In this document: positions 22,670-31,167 of the stretch, one piece after another
Layout: each line of letters starts with the position of its first letter
Numbering within the stretch: the first letter of the stretch is position 1
Notes under the pieces: generated by a model
Database searches by the model: none
What the model saw: only the letters and a program-made list of their open reading frames with translations
What the model was told of the DNA's origin: nothing
Assembly: GCA_031553615.1 (NCBI GenBank)
Contig: JAVBLJ010000011.1
Span: 1-64,000, forward strand
From: WQXF01 sp031553615
GTDB taxonomy: Bacteria; Bacillota; Clostridia; Christensenellales; Aristaeellaceae
Length of the DNA stretch: 64,000 bases
Direction of reading: 5' to 3'
Made by a program: the position numbers and the translations under genes

Positions 22670-24772
22670 TTATTTGCCTATTTTCGCCTGTACCAGCTCA
22701 CGCGCGGTCTGCACGGCAGCAAGGAATTCCTTGAAGTTGCCCTCGATCCAGTTCGAACCGATCGCGGAAATGATGGTTTTGGCATCGGCGTCGTTCTGGG
22801 CCAGCAGCGAGAGGCGCATTTCCTTGCGCTGCGCATGCTCCATGCTGCCCACCGCCTCGGTCACCTTGGCAATCAGCGCCTCTTCCAGGTTCTTGCTGTC
22901 GAGCGATCCAGCATCCTTCTCCAGTTCGGCTGCGACCTCGGCAGCCATGGCGTCGTAGTCCACCGTCAGGTAGTACAACACCGGCATGCCCGGGTCTTCG
23001 GCGTTCCAATTGATCTCGTACATCGAGCGCAGGAACAGCGGCCACCACGAATCCAGTTCGGCCTGCGAAACGCCGTTTTCGAGCATTACATCCTTAATGG
23101 TTACGCCCTCTGGGCTCACGAACAGGATCGCTTGCGTCTTGGATGCCAGCACGCCATCGGCCTTGAGGCTGTTAGCCGTCTGGAAATCCTTCACGGCTTG
23201 CTCCATGTTCTTGCCGAAGATACCGTCATCGCTGCCCTCTTCCAGGTAGCCCAGGGCGATGAGCGCTTGCTGCGCGGCCTTCACGCTATCGCCCTTGCTG
23301 CCGCGGACCATGCGGCCATAATCCTTGTCCTCCACCGCGTACTGCGGCGCTTGATCCTTGCTCACAAACCGCTCGGAGAACCAATTCTGGTTGCGGTCGA
23401 TGGGCAGCAACAGGCGGCTCAGCGCGCCGTATACGCCCGAACGCTCGATGGCCTGGCGCAGCCAAATCTCCGTGCCCGCCGTGCCCCAGAACCAGTTGCG
23501 GAACTCCAAGCGCTCCACGTCGCTCCATTCGCCGTTTGCGGGAATGGGAATCACGAGGGTCAAGCCGCCGGTCATTTCCAGCGATTCCGCGGCAGTGCGC
23601 AGTTCGTTTTGCCATTTGGTAATGTAGTTGGACGGCGTTTCGCCGCGATACGCGGGCAGCGTCGGCGCTTTTTCGATGTGCGGAGCGTAGATGAGCGCCT
23701 GGTATCCGCCCTCCTGGAGCGGCTCCACGGCCACACCCTCAAGCATCTTGTGCAGCAGCAGGTCGTTAACGCCGGTGCGGTACGCCACCGCCGATTCCGG
23801 ATTCAGCTCGGTTTCCAGCAGCTGCAGCGCGGCATTCTCGGCCATCGCCTCGGTCATGGGCTCGGGCGTGGGCTCAGGGGTTGCGGTCGGTTCCTCCGTC
23901 GGCACCGGGGTCGGTTCCTCCGTCGGTTCGGCGGTGGGCTCCTCCGTCGGTTCGGCGGTGGGCTCCTCCGTCGGCTCGGCGGTGGGCTCCTCCGTCGGCT
24001 CGGCGGTAGGCTCCTCCGTCGGCTCGGCAGTGGGCTCCTCCGTCGGCTCGGCGGTGGGCTCCTCCGTCGGTTCGGCAGTGGGGTCTTCTGCAGGCACTTC
24101 GGTCTGCTCGACTACGGGTTCGGCAGTCGGCTCTTCCACAGGCTCTTCCGTCGGCTCCTCGGTAGCTTCTTTCGTGGGTTCGGCGGTCGCTTCAGAACCG
24201 GGCTCCGGCGTGTTCGCCACCAGCGGGGTCTCGGCCTGCAAGCGCGCCTGCACCACTTCGGGAAGCGGCAGCGCTTGCACCAGAATGGTGGAATACTCGC
24301 TGCCGGTCAAGTCGAAGATCGCCTTAGAAAGCGCAGCTTGCTTGATCTCGCTGTAATCGTTGGCCGGCGGATTAGCGCCATCGGTCACATATACGTCATA
24401 CTTGGAAATCAGTATTCCGGCATCATCGGCCACCACCGCCGCGGGCAGCGCAAAATAGCCGTTTTCATCCACAGGGTAGAGGTAGGTATCCTCGCTGGGC
24501 TGGCGCAGCTCCGTGGGCAACGTGATGAACACCGCCACGGCCAAGGGCTGCGTCGGCTGGTTCAAGCGGCCCACCAACCAAAGCTCCGCATCCTTGTTGC
24601 AGAAAAACATCTCTTGCACCGCGTAAGGATCGGAGGCCGCGGGATTCTCACCGCCGGTCTTTGCAGCCTGCGCGGATAACGGCAGCGCGGCAAAGCACAG
24701 CAACACGCAAAGTGCCAGGCTCATCAGCCTGCCAAGAAGATTCCTGGATACCTTTTTCGACTTTTTTTCCAT
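22670..24772 (-). CDS. Large secreted protein with Pro/Thr/Glu repeat linker and peptidoglycan-binding domain
   Basis: A 700-residue protein. An N-terminal signal peptide (about residues 1-36, ending LSAQAA) is followed by a beta-rich domain (about 45-185). A linker (about 190-310) contains seven TAEPTEEP repeats. Then comes a region of about 180 residues with no recognised domain, then a PG_binding_1 domain (about 490-545: GSKGDSVKAAQQALIALGYL, then DDGIFGKNMEQAVKDFQ) and a C-terminal helical part. It probably sits in or on the wall. ATG at 24772 follows GGAGGG. It has its own promoter and terminator. The catalytic role, if any, is unknown. Confidence 0.8.
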   Translation of the reverse strand: MEKKSKKVSRNLLGRLMSLALCVLLCFAALPLSAQAAKTGGENPAASDPYAVQEMFFCNKDAELWLVGRLNQPTQPLAVAVFITLPTELRQPSEDTYLYPVDENGYFALPAAVVADDAGILISKYDVYVTDGANPPANDYSEIKQAALSKAIFDLTGSEYSTILVQALPLPEVVQARLQAETPLVANTPEPGSEATAEPTKEATEEPTEEPVEEPTAEPVVEQTEVPAEDPTAEPTEEPTAEPTEEPTAEPTEEPTAEPTEEPTAEPTEEPTAEPTEEPTAEPTEEPTPVPTEEPTATPEPTPEPMTEAMAENAALQLLETELNPESAVAYRTGVNDLLLHKMLEGVAVEPLQEGGYQALIYAPHIEKAPTLPAYRGETPSNYITKWQNELRTAAESLEMTGGLTLVIPIPANGEWSDVERLEFRNWFWGTAGTEIWLRQAIERSGVYGALSRLLLPIDRNQNWFSERFVSKDQAPQYAVEDKDYGRMVRGSKGDSVKAAQQALIALGYLEEGSDDGIFGKNMEQAVKDFQTANSLKADGVLASKTQAILFVSPEGVTIKDVMLENGVSQAELDSWWPLFLRSMYEINWNAEDPGMPVLYYLTVDYDAMAAEVAAELEKDAGSLDSKNLEEALIAKVTEAVGSMEHAQRKEMRLSLLAQNDADAKTIISAIGSNWIEGNFKEFLAAVQTARELVQAKIGK
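23913..24080 (-). repeat. Seven tandem 24-bp units coding for TAEPTEEP
   Basis: Seven 24-base units differing by a few third-position changes. They encode an extended, acidic, proline-rich spacer that probably spans the cell wall. Copy number is likely to vary between strains. Confidence 0.9.
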
Positions 24773-24878
24773 GGTATTGTCCCTCCATTATGATCCGCGC
24801 ATGGAGCGAAGCCTCAGGCGCGTCCCGCTTTTCGCAAACAAGAAATTACGAGGCTTTAACAGTTTTGTGACATGTTTG

Positions 24879-24906
24879 AGTATATCATGTCTATTCTGCG
24901 ATGCAA
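24879..24906 (-). promoter_or_regulatory. Promoter for the secreted peptidoglycan-binding protein gene
   Basis: On the minus strand TTGCAT, 16 bases, TATACT. The leader is about 100 bases. Confidence 0.65.
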
Positions 24907-25024
24907 GTGTTTGTGGTTGCATTTTCATATGAAAAAACACTTCATAAATCACAGCTCTCCCTTCCTTGCGCCGCATCCTTAATCGTTTCCTCCGATAATT
25001 TTCAGGCTTTGTTGAATTTCCCTA

Positions 25025-25053
25025 TTGTATTTTTACTCATTCAGACGTATAAT
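25025..25053 (+). promoter_or_regulatory. Promoter for the arginine operon
   Basis: TTGTAT, 17 bases, TATAAT. It lies about 70 bases before argB. I did not find a convincing pair of ARG boxes for ArgR. The remainder of the gap 24907-25024 is A/T-rich with no gene. Confidence 0.75.
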
Positions 25054-25122
25054 TAGCCAATCGCAAATGGCGACGCATGCAGCTTTATCCCGGATTCCAT
25101 TCGAAAGCGAGGTATTCAGAGC

Positions 25123-26040
25123 ATGACATTCCCAGCAATGTATGAGAGTTATATGCAGAAAGCCAACATACTCATCGAGGCGCTTCCCTACATCCAGCGC
25201 CTCAGCGGCAAGACGGTCATCATCAAGTACGGCGGCAACGCCATGGTCGATGCGCAGCTTACCACCTCCATCCTGCAGGACATCGCGCTGCTCAAGTGCG
25301 TGGGCGTGAACCCCATCGTGGTGCACGGCGGCGGCCCGGAGATCAACGGCATGCTGGGCAAGCTGGAGATCCCCAGCCAATTCCACAACGGCCTGCGCAT
25401 CACCGATGCGGCCACCATGGAGGTGGTGCAGATGGTGCTCACCGGCAAGATCAACAAGGATATCGTTTCGCAGCTGGGCCAGCTGGGCGTGAAGGCGATC
25501 GGCCTGTGCGGCAAGGATGCCTGCCTGCTGGAGGCGGAGAAGAAGCCGGCCAACGATGGTGTCGACCTGGGGCTGGTGGGCCAGATCACTCGCGTGAACA
25601 CCAAGCTGCTGACCATGCTCACCCAGGATGAATACGTGCCGGTCATCGCACCGGTGGGCGTGGGTGCGAATGGCGAAAGCTACAACATCAATGCCGACAC
25701 CGTAGCGGGCGAGGTCGCCGTGGCCATGCGCGCGGAAAAGTTGATGTTCCTGACCGACATCGACGGCATCTATCTGGATATGGACGATCCTTCCTCGCTG
25801 ATCCCCGTGATCACCGTCTCGGAGATTCACCGATACATCGAGCAGGGCATCCTCACCGGCGGCATGATTCCCAAGGTGCAGGGCTGCGTGCGCGCGGTCG
25901 ATCAGGGCGTGCGGCGCACCCACATCGTCAACGGCACCATCCCCCACCCCATCGTGCTGGAGATTTTCACCGACCGGGGCATCGGCACCATGGTCTGCAA
26001 GGACAACGATACCGCTCCGACCCTCACGGAAGGAAGATAG
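25123..26040 (+). CDS. argB: Acetylglutamate kinase
   Basis: A 305-residue amino-acid kinase: second step of the acetylated arginine pathway. Motifs: VIIKYGGNAM (ATP phosphates), VHGGGPEINGML and GLRITDAATME (substrate), NINADTVAGEVA, and LTGGMIPKV. ATG at 25123 is followed by in-frame ATGs at 25138 and 25153. First gene of argB-argD-argF; argC and argJ are not in the window. Confidence 0.96.
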   Translation: MTFPAMYESYMQKANILIEALPYIQRLSGKTVIIKYGGNAMVDAQLTTSILQDIALLKCVGVNPIVVHGGGPEINGMLGKLEIPSQFHNGLRITDAATMEVVQMVLTGKINKDIVSQLGQLGVKAIGLCGKDACLLEAEKKPANDGVDLGLVGQITRVNTKLLTMLTQDEYVPVIAPVGVGANGESYNINADTVAGEVAVAMRAEKLMFLTDIDGIYLDMDDPSSLIPVITVSEIHRYIEQGILTGGMIPKVQGCVRAVDQGVRRTHIVNGTIPHPIVLEIFTDRGIGTMVCKDNDTAPTLTEGR

Positions 26041-26042
26041 GC

Positions 26043-27323
26043 ATGACGCAAGGGATTACGCAAGGGATTACACCAACGATTGCAGCGACTACAACGAATG
26101 CAGCGACTGTATTAGAGCAAACCCAGGCCTTGGATCGCGATTACTTCCTGCAGGTTTTCGGCGCGCGCACGCCCGTGGCCTTCACCCACGGGGAAGGCTG
26201 CACGCTCTATGGGCTGGACGGCAAGGCGTACCTGGATTTCCTGGGCGGCATCGCGGTCACCTCGCTGGGGCATACCCACCCGGCGGTGACGCAGGCCATC
26301 GTAGAACAGGCGCAAAAGCTGCTGCACTGCTCGAATATCTACTATATTCCCGTGCAGGCCGCACTGGCCGAGCTGCTGGTGACCCATTGCGCGCTGGATC
26401 GCGTGTTCTTTGGCAACAGCGGCGCGGAAGCCAACGAGGCCGCGTTCAAGCTGGCTCGCAAATATTTCTACGCCAAGGGCCAGGATCGGTACGAGATCAT
26501 CTCGGCGGACAACTCGTTCCACGGGCGCACGCTGGCCACCGTGGCCGCCACGGGCCAACCCAAGTACCAAGCGCCTTACCGCCCGCTCACTCCCGGCTTC
26601 ATTAACGTGGCGTACAACGACTTGTCCGCCATCGAGGAGGCCATCACGCCTAAAACCTGCGCCGTGCTGCTGGAAACCATCCAGGGCGAGGGCGGCGTGA
26701 TCGAGGCCGATCCGCAATACCTGCAGGATGTGGCGGCGCTCTGCAAGAAGCACGGCCTGCTGCTGCTGCTCGACGAGGTGCAGACCGGTATGGGCCGCAC
26801 CGGCAAGCTCTTTAGCTACGAGCACTTCGGCCTAAAGCCCGATATCGTCACGCTGGCAAAGGCGCTGGGCAACGGCGTGCCCATCGGCGCGGTGCTATGC
26901 ACGCAGAAGGTGGCCGACGCCATCACGCTCGGCGACCACGGCAGCACCTTCGGCGGCAACCCGCTGGCCTGTGCCGCCGCGCTGGCGGTCGTGCACACCC
27001 TGCTGGAAACCCCGCTGCTGGAGCAGGCCGCCGAAACAGGCGCATACTTCAAGCAAAAGCTGTTCGAGTTGGCGATGCGGCACCCGTGCAAAGCCTCGTC
27101 CGTTCGGGGACGCGGCCTGCTGTTGGGCCTGCAGCTCACCAAAAAGGTGGAGGGCAAGGAGATCGTCAGCGCCATGCTGGACAAAGGCTTCCTGCTCAAT
27201 TGCGCGGGGCACAACACGTTGCGCCTCGCCCCGCCGCTCACCGTGACCCCCGGGCAGATCGATGCGCTCATCGACGCGCTCGACCAGCTTTTCAGCGCCT
27301 TAGAGGTTCACAAAACGGCTTAA
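26043..27323 (+). CDS. argD: Acetylornithine aminotransferase
   Basis: A 426-residue class III PLP aminotransferase. Motifs: GNSGAEANEAAFKLAR, FHGRTLATVAATGQPKYQ, LLDEVQTGMGRTGKLF and the PLP-lysine segment VTLAKALGNGVPIGAV. It starts two bases after argB. The first 25 residues (repeated TQGIT and Ala/Thr-rich stretch) are an extra compared with most ArgD proteins and come from a duplicated ACGCAAGGGATT sequence. Confidence 0.95.
   Translation: MTQGITQGITPTIAATTTNAATVLEQTQALDRDYFLQVFGARTPVAFTHGEGCTLYGLDGKAYLDFLGGIAVTSLGHTHPAVTQAIVEQAQKLLHCSNIYYIPVQAALAELLVTHCALDRVFFGNSGAEANEAAFKLARKYFYAKGQDRYEIISADNSFHGRTLATVAATGQPKYQAPYRPLTPGFINVAYNDLSAIEEAITPKTCAVLLETIQGEGGVIEADPQYLQDVAALCKKHGLLLLLDEVQTGMGRTGKLFSYEHFGLKPDIVTLAKALGNGVPIGAVLCTQKVADAITLGDHGSTFGGNPLACAAALAVVHTLLETPLLEQAAETGAYFKQKLFELAMRHPCKASSVRGRGLLLGLQLTKKVEGKEIVSAMLDKGFLLNCAGHNTLRLAPPLTVTPGQIDALIDALDQLFSALEVHKTA
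26046..26070 (+). repeat. Two copies of a 12-bp unit at the argD start
   Basis: ACGCAAGGGATT occurs twice in tandem directly after the start codon and codes for TQGITQGIT, which is not part of the conserved ArgD fold. Confidence 0.6.
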
Positions 27324-27369
27324 CCCTGCAAAGCAGCAAAGATCACGCGAAATATGGGGAGGAATCACA

Positions 27370-28341
27370 ATGGCGACTCAAGCATTCGATTTGTTGCACT
27401 ATAAAGCCCAGGCCCCGTTCCGGCAGCGGCACCTGCTCACGCTGCAGGGCTGGAGCGGCGATGAAATCCTGCAAAGCCTCTCGCTGGCGCTGCAGCTCAA
27501 GCAGGCGCAGAAGGCGGGCACGCCGCACCCGCTGCTGGCGGGCAAATCGCTGGCGATGGTATTCACCAAGTCCTCCACCCGCACGCGCGTATCGTTCGAG
27601 GTGGGCATGCAACAGCTGGGCGGCCATGCGCTGTTCCTCTCCTCGGCGGATATCCAGCTGGGGCGCGGCGAGCCCATCGCCGACACGGCCAAGGTGCTCT
27701 CGCGCATGGTGGACGGCATCATGATCCGCACCTTCGCGCAGGCGGACGTGGCCGGGCTGGCCGAACACGGCACGGTGCCGGTGATCAACGGCCTGACCGA
27801 CGATTTTCATCCCTGTCAGGCGTTAGCCGACCTATTGACCCTGTACGAGCACAAGGGCTCGCTCAAGGGGCTCAAGCTGGCCTACGTGGGCGATGGCAAC
27901 AACGTGGCCCATTCGCTGCTGCTCGGCTGCTCCAAGCTGGGCATCGATGTAGCCGTGGCCTGCCCACCCGGCTACGATCCCATCGAAGAAATCGTGGGCT
28001 GGGCGCAGCGCAACGCGCTGGAACAGGGCAGCCAGGTGCTGATCACCGATTCCGCCGCCGAAGCCGTCGCCGGAGCGGATGCCGTGTACACCGACGTGTG
28101 GGCCAGCATGGGCCAGGAGGCCGAGCAGGCCGCACGGATCAAGGCGTTCGCGGGCTATCAGGTCGACGCGACGCTGATGCAAAACGCCAAGTCCGGCGCG
28201 ATCTTTCTGCACTGCCTGCCCGCTCATCGCGGCGAGGAGGTGGCCGCCGAGGTCATCGGCGGCCCGCAATCCGTGGTGTTCGACCAGGCCGAGAACCGGC
28301 TGCACGCACAGAAGGCGGTCATGGCGCTGCTGATGAAGTAG
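27370..28341 (+). CDS. argF: Ornithine carbamoyltransferase
   Basis: A 323-residue enzyme making citrulline from ornithine and carbamoyl phosphate. Motifs: SSTRTRVSFEVG (carbamoyl phosphate), DDFHPCQALADLLT, and HCLPAHRGEEV (ornithine). ATG at 27370 follows GGGGAGGAATCACA. Third gene of the arginine operon, 46 bases after argD. Confidence 0.96.
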   Translation: MATQAFDLLHYKAQAPFRQRHLLTLQGWSGDEILQSLSLALQLKQAQKAGTPHPLLAGKSLAMVFTKSSTRTRVSFEVGMQQLGGHALFLSSADIQLGRGEPIADTAKVLSRMVDGIMIRTFAQADVAGLAEHGTVPVINGLTDDFHPCQALADLLTLYEHKGSLKGLKLAYVGDGNNVAHSLLLGCSKLGIDVAVACPPGYDPIEEIVGWAQRNALEQGSQVLITDSAAEAVAGADAVYTDVWASMGQEAEQAARIKAFAGYQVDATLMQNAKSGAIFLHCLPAHRGEEVAAEVIGGPQSVVFDQAENRLHAQKAVMALLMK

Positions 28342-28384
28342 GCTCCGCCAGGCATTTCGTGCTCACGAAAGGAGAAATGCGCCT

Positions 28385-28903
28385 ATGTCCCCCACGGTAC
28401 AGGTGCTTGTGCGGCCCGCGACCGAGGCCGATATCCCCGCCATCCACCAGGTCACCCACGCGGCGTTCGAGGTATACGCCAACGACGTGCGCATGCCCGG
28501 GGCCATCGTTGCGCTGCGCGAGACCGAGGCCGACGTGCGCAAAGCGCTCGAGACCCTGAATGTACTGGTCGCCGAGGTCGAGGGCCAGGTGGTGGCCAGC
28601 GTGCGCTATCAGGATAAGGGCGGCATCGGCTACCTGAGCCGCTTCGCCGTGCACCCCGATCAGCAGCGCGGCGGCATTGGGCGCGCGCTGGTGCAGGCCG
28701 TGGAGGATGGCTGCCGCGCGCTGGGTCTGCCCGCCATCGCACTGCACACCAGCGCGCGTATGAGCAGCCTGGTGCATTTCTACTACCGCGCCGGATACTT
28801 CATCCACTCCACCGGCACCGATCGCGGCTACATCCGCGCGCTGTTCGTGCGCGAGCTTGGCGAACCGGATGCGTACGATTTGGGTCCGGTGCTCCAATCC
28901 TAG
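28385..28903 (+). CDS. GNAT family N-acetyltransferase
   Basis: A 172-residue protein with the GNAT acetyl-CoA loop RFAVHPDQQRGGIGRALV and a following helix; C-terminal strand HFYYRAGYFIHSTG. It is 43 bases after argF, with AAAGGAG before the ATG, and probably co-transcribed. The substrate is unknown; a role in N-acetylglutamate supply is possible given the operon but is not supported by specific motifs. Confidence 0.85.
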   Translation: MSPTVQVLVRPATEADIPAIHQVTHAAFEVYANDVRMPGAIVALRETEADVRKALETLNVLVAEVEGQVVASVRYQDKGGIGYLSRFAVHPDQQRGGIGRALVQAVEDGCRALGLPAIALHTSARMSSLVHFYYRAGYFIHSTGTDRGYIRALFVRELGEPDAYDLGPVLQS

Positions 28904-28943
28904 CGCACGGGCGGCTTATCGCGCCGCGAACATCAACGCACAT

Positions 28944-29004
28944 ATGAGGAGCCTAAGATGAGGAGCCTATGATGAGGAGCCTAATGATGAGGAGCCTGAT
29001 GATG
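28944..29004 (+). repeat. Tandem 14/15-bp repeats carrying ribosome binding sites and start codons
   Basis: ATGAGGAGCCTA-type units begin at 28944, 28958, 28972 and 28987, and a fifth, altered one at 29002. Every unit contains both GAGGAG and ATG. Change in copy number would move the start or the ribosome binding site of the rhodanese lipoprotein gene. Confidence 0.85.
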
Positions 29005-29463
29005 AGGAAAAAAATCGCCGTCCTGCTGCTATCCCTTTTGTACTGCACGCTTTGTTTCCTGCTCTGCGGCTGCTCCGCAAGCGAGCGAATCGAAGGCAAA
29101 GCCTCGCCATCCCCCACGGAAAAGGCAGCGTTTCAAATGATCTCGGCCGAGCAGGCGAAAGCCCTCATGCAATCCCTCGCGGACGAGGGCAAGAGCTACG
29201 TTCTGCTCGACGTCCGCACGGCGGAGGAGTATGCCGAGAAGCGGATCGAGGGCGCGATCCTGATCCCCATCGAGCCCGCGGACGAAATCAAAGCCCGGGC
29301 GAGCGAAGAGCTGCCGGACAAAAGCGCGGTCATCCTCGTCTATTGCCGCAGCGGACGCAGGAGCAAGCTGGCGGCGGAAGAGCTCTGCGCCATGGGCTAC
29401 ACCCATGTCTATGAGTTTGGGGGCATCAACGATTGGCCCTATGACACCGTTAGCGGCGATTAA
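29002..29463 (+). CDS. Rhodanese-domain lipoprotein
   Basis: A 153-residue protein: lipoprotein signal with lipobox LLCGC (lipidated Cys24 from this start), then a short linker and a single rhodanese domain with the active-site loop VYCRSGRRS. The domain handles persulfide sulfur; here it would work on the outer face of the membrane. The ATG at 29002 has GAGGAG seven bases upstream. Starts at 28969, 28984, 28987 or 28999 are also in frame because of the upstream repeats. Confidence 0.85.
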   Translation: MRKKIAVLLLSLLYCTLCFLLCGCSASERIEGKASPSPTEKAAFQMISAEQAKALMQSLADEGKSYVLLDVRTAEEYAEKRIEGAILIPIEPADEIKARASEELPDKSAVILVYCRSGRRSKLAAEELCAMGYTHVYEFGGINDWPYDTVSGD

Positions 29464-29496
29464 GCGGTTAAGCGGCTAGGCGGATAAGTGTTTCGG

Positions 29497-30141
29497 TTAA
29501 TTCAGCTCGTCCAGCGAAAGCGCGTAGCTGGGCGCAAATTCCGCCATAAAATCCCGCACCGCGTGCAGCTCCAGCGCCTGGATGCTGACCAGTATGCTCT
29601 GCGCCGCCGTGGCGAACTCGGTGTTGCCCGCCTTGAGCTCCTCCACGCACTTGGCGTAGGCGGCGATGCGATCCGCAGCCTTCACCAGCGCCCAGGGCAG
29701 GGCCGTGGTGTCGGGCGCGAGCAGCGGCTCGTAGGCCGGGTGCAAATCCACCGGCAGCATGTCCAGTAGCTTGCGGGAAGCCACGTCCTCGATGCGGTGA
29801 AACGCTTCCTTGATGATGGGGTTATTGTACTTGATGGGCGTAGCCAAATCGCCGGTGATCACCTCGCCCGCATCGTGATAGAGCGCGATGGCGGCCACCA
29901 GCCCGGTATCCAGCTTGCCGCCGTACCGCGCATTGTGAATCGCGGCCAGCGCATGGGCGATCATCGCCACCTGGGCGGTGTGCTCGGCATCGTTCTCGGG
30001 CTGGGTGTTGCGCATCAGCCCCCAGCGCTGGATGAACTTCATGCGCGCCATGTAGGCAAAGAAATGGCTACGCCCCCGCGGCGCGCGGCTTTCCGCCTGC
30101 GCGGCCTTTGTCTCCGCAGTCTTTGTGGGGGTCTTTATCAT
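29497..30141 (-). CDS. YfbR-like HD-domain 5'-deoxynucleotidase
   Basis: A 214-residue protein. An Ala/Lys-rich N-terminus of about 25 residues precedes the HD domain: ENDAEHTAQVAMIAHAL, ALYHDAGEVITGDLATPIKYNNP and ALVKAADRIAAY carry the metal-binding His and Asp residues. YfbR dephosphorylates deoxynucleoside monophosphates. ATG at 30141 has GAGGAGG upstream. It is convergent with the rhodanese gene and divergent from the TPP riboswitch. Confidence 0.88.
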   Translation of the reverse strand: MIKTPTKTAETKAAQAESRAPRGRSHFFAYMARMKFIQRWGLMRNTQPENDAEHTAQVAMIAHALAAIHNARYGGKLDTGLVAAIALYHDAGEVITGDLATPIKYNNPIIKEAFHRIEDVASRKLLDMLPVDLHPAYEPLLAPDTTALPWALVKAADRIAAYAKCVEELKAGNTEFATAAQSILVSIQALELHAVRDFMAEFAPSYALSLDELN

Positions 30142-30228
30142 CGCCGCATCCTCCTCAGAGTTCTCGATCTTTTCCCGATTTTCTTTCGAGCCTCAAGCGT
30201 TTGGGTTCTATACAAACCCCGCAGGCTA

Positions 30229-30237
30229 TGCTATACT
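30229..30237 (+). promoter_or_regulatory. Extended -10 promoter for the thiT transcript
   Basis: TGCTATACT, with no good -35. An imperfect inverted repeat GGGTT-N7-AACCC occupies the -35 region (30203-30219) and might be an extra control site. Confidence 0.45.
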
Positions 30238-30254
30238 ATGGGCCAACCGAATAC

Positions 30255-30333
30255 CGCTAGGGGAGCATTTATGCTGAGAGGGCATCCGCCCAACCCTTTG
30301 AACCTGTGTAGGTAATCCTACCGTAGGGAAGCG
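30255..30333 (+). promoter_or_regulatory. TPP (THI-box) riboswitch
   Basis: Contains the conserved CTGAGAGGGC, ACCCTTTGAACCTG, GGTAATCCTACC and GTAGGGAAGCG segments in order, with CGCT/AGCG closing P1. It binds thiamine pyrophosphate and controls the following thiT gene through the terminator at 30373-30399. Confidence 0.95.
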
Positions 30334-30372
30334 AAAAGCGCAAGCCTTTTTCGGGCTAAGCTGTTTTCGTTT

Positions 30373-30399
30373 CCCGTGTGCAAAAGCACACGGGTTTTT
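30373..30399 (+). terminator. Riboswitch-controlled terminator
   Basis: CCCGTGTGC, AAAA loop, GCACACGGG and TTTTT, located 39 bases after the TPP aptamer and upstream of thiT. Confidence 0.9.
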
Positions 30400-30459
30400 C
30401 GTTGCTCCGTTCGCGGGGCTTGCGGTAAAGAACGGTCGTGAAAGAGGAGGGGCTTTTCT

Positions 30460-31095
30460 ATGTTCAGCAAACTCGCGGAAATCACCCCGGTCACCTGGGT
30501 CGCCCTTTGTGCGCTGGCGCTGCTCGCCGTCGTGCTGCTCGCGGTACGCAAATCCGCCGCCCGCAAGGTCACCACCACCATGCTCGCCCACGGCGCGGCC
30601 TGCATCGCGCTTTCGTTCGTGCTTTCCTGCGTTCGGCTGTACCGCATGCCGCAGGGGGGCAGCATCACCCCGGCCTCCATGCTGCCGCTGATCGCCTTTG
30701 CATTTGCGTATGGGGTGCGACCCGGACTGCTGGCCGGAATCGCCTACGGGCTGCTGCAAATGTTGCAGGGCGCATGGATCGTGCATCCGGCGCAGATGCT
30801 GCTCGATTATCCGCTGGCCTTCGCGGCCCTCGGTCTGGCCGGGCTGACGCGCAACCATGGCGGAAGGTTCTCGCTGCTCATCGGCCTGCTCATCGGCACG
30901 CTGGGGCGGTTGCTTTGCGCCACGCTTTCAGGCATCATCATCTACAACGTGACCGGCCTGCCCGAGGGCAACGTGGTGCTGACCTCGCTGGTCTACAACC
31001 TCACCTACCTGGGCCCGGATGCGCTGCTGTGCGCGCTGGTCTGCCTAATCCCCGGCATCAGCGGGCTGATACAGCGGCTGGCCAAGCAGGCTTAG
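30460..31095 (+). CDS. thiT: Thiamine transporter ThiT (ECF S component)
   Basis: A 211-residue membrane protein with six predicted helices. It is the substrate-binding component of an energy-coupling-factor transporter and would use a shared EcfA/EcfT module encoded elsewhere. The segment FAYGVRPGLLAGIAYGLLQM is typical of ThiT. AGAGGAGG lies upstream of the ATG. The identification is strongly supported by the TPP riboswitch. Confidence 0.92.
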   Translation: MFSKLAEITPVTWVALCALALLAVVLLAVRKSAARKVTTTMLAHGAACIALSFVLSCVRLYRMPQGGSITPASMLPLIAFAFAYGVRPGLLAGIAYGLLQMLQGAWIVHPAQMLLDYPLAFAALGLAGLTRNHGGRFSLLIGLLIGTLGRLLCATLSGIIIYNVTGLPEGNVVLTSLVYNLTYLGPDALLCALVCLIPGISGLIQRLAKQA

Positions 31096-31111
31096 CACAA
31101 ACGACGACTTC

Positions 31112-31149
31112 AAAAAAGCAGGCGGGCAGACACAACCGCCTGCTTTTTT
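31112..31149. terminator. Bidirectional terminator between thiT and the MATE gene
   Basis: AAAAAAGCAGGCGG pairs with CCGCCTGCTTTTTT, giving U-tracts in both directions for the two convergent genes. Confidence 0.9.
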
Positions 31150-31167
31150 GCTTTTCGTCGCTCCCCA

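Noticed and set aside
25054..25122. ARG boxes for ArgR in front of argB
   Set aside because: Some A/T-rich TNNATWWATNCA-like fragments occur but no convincing palindromic pair.
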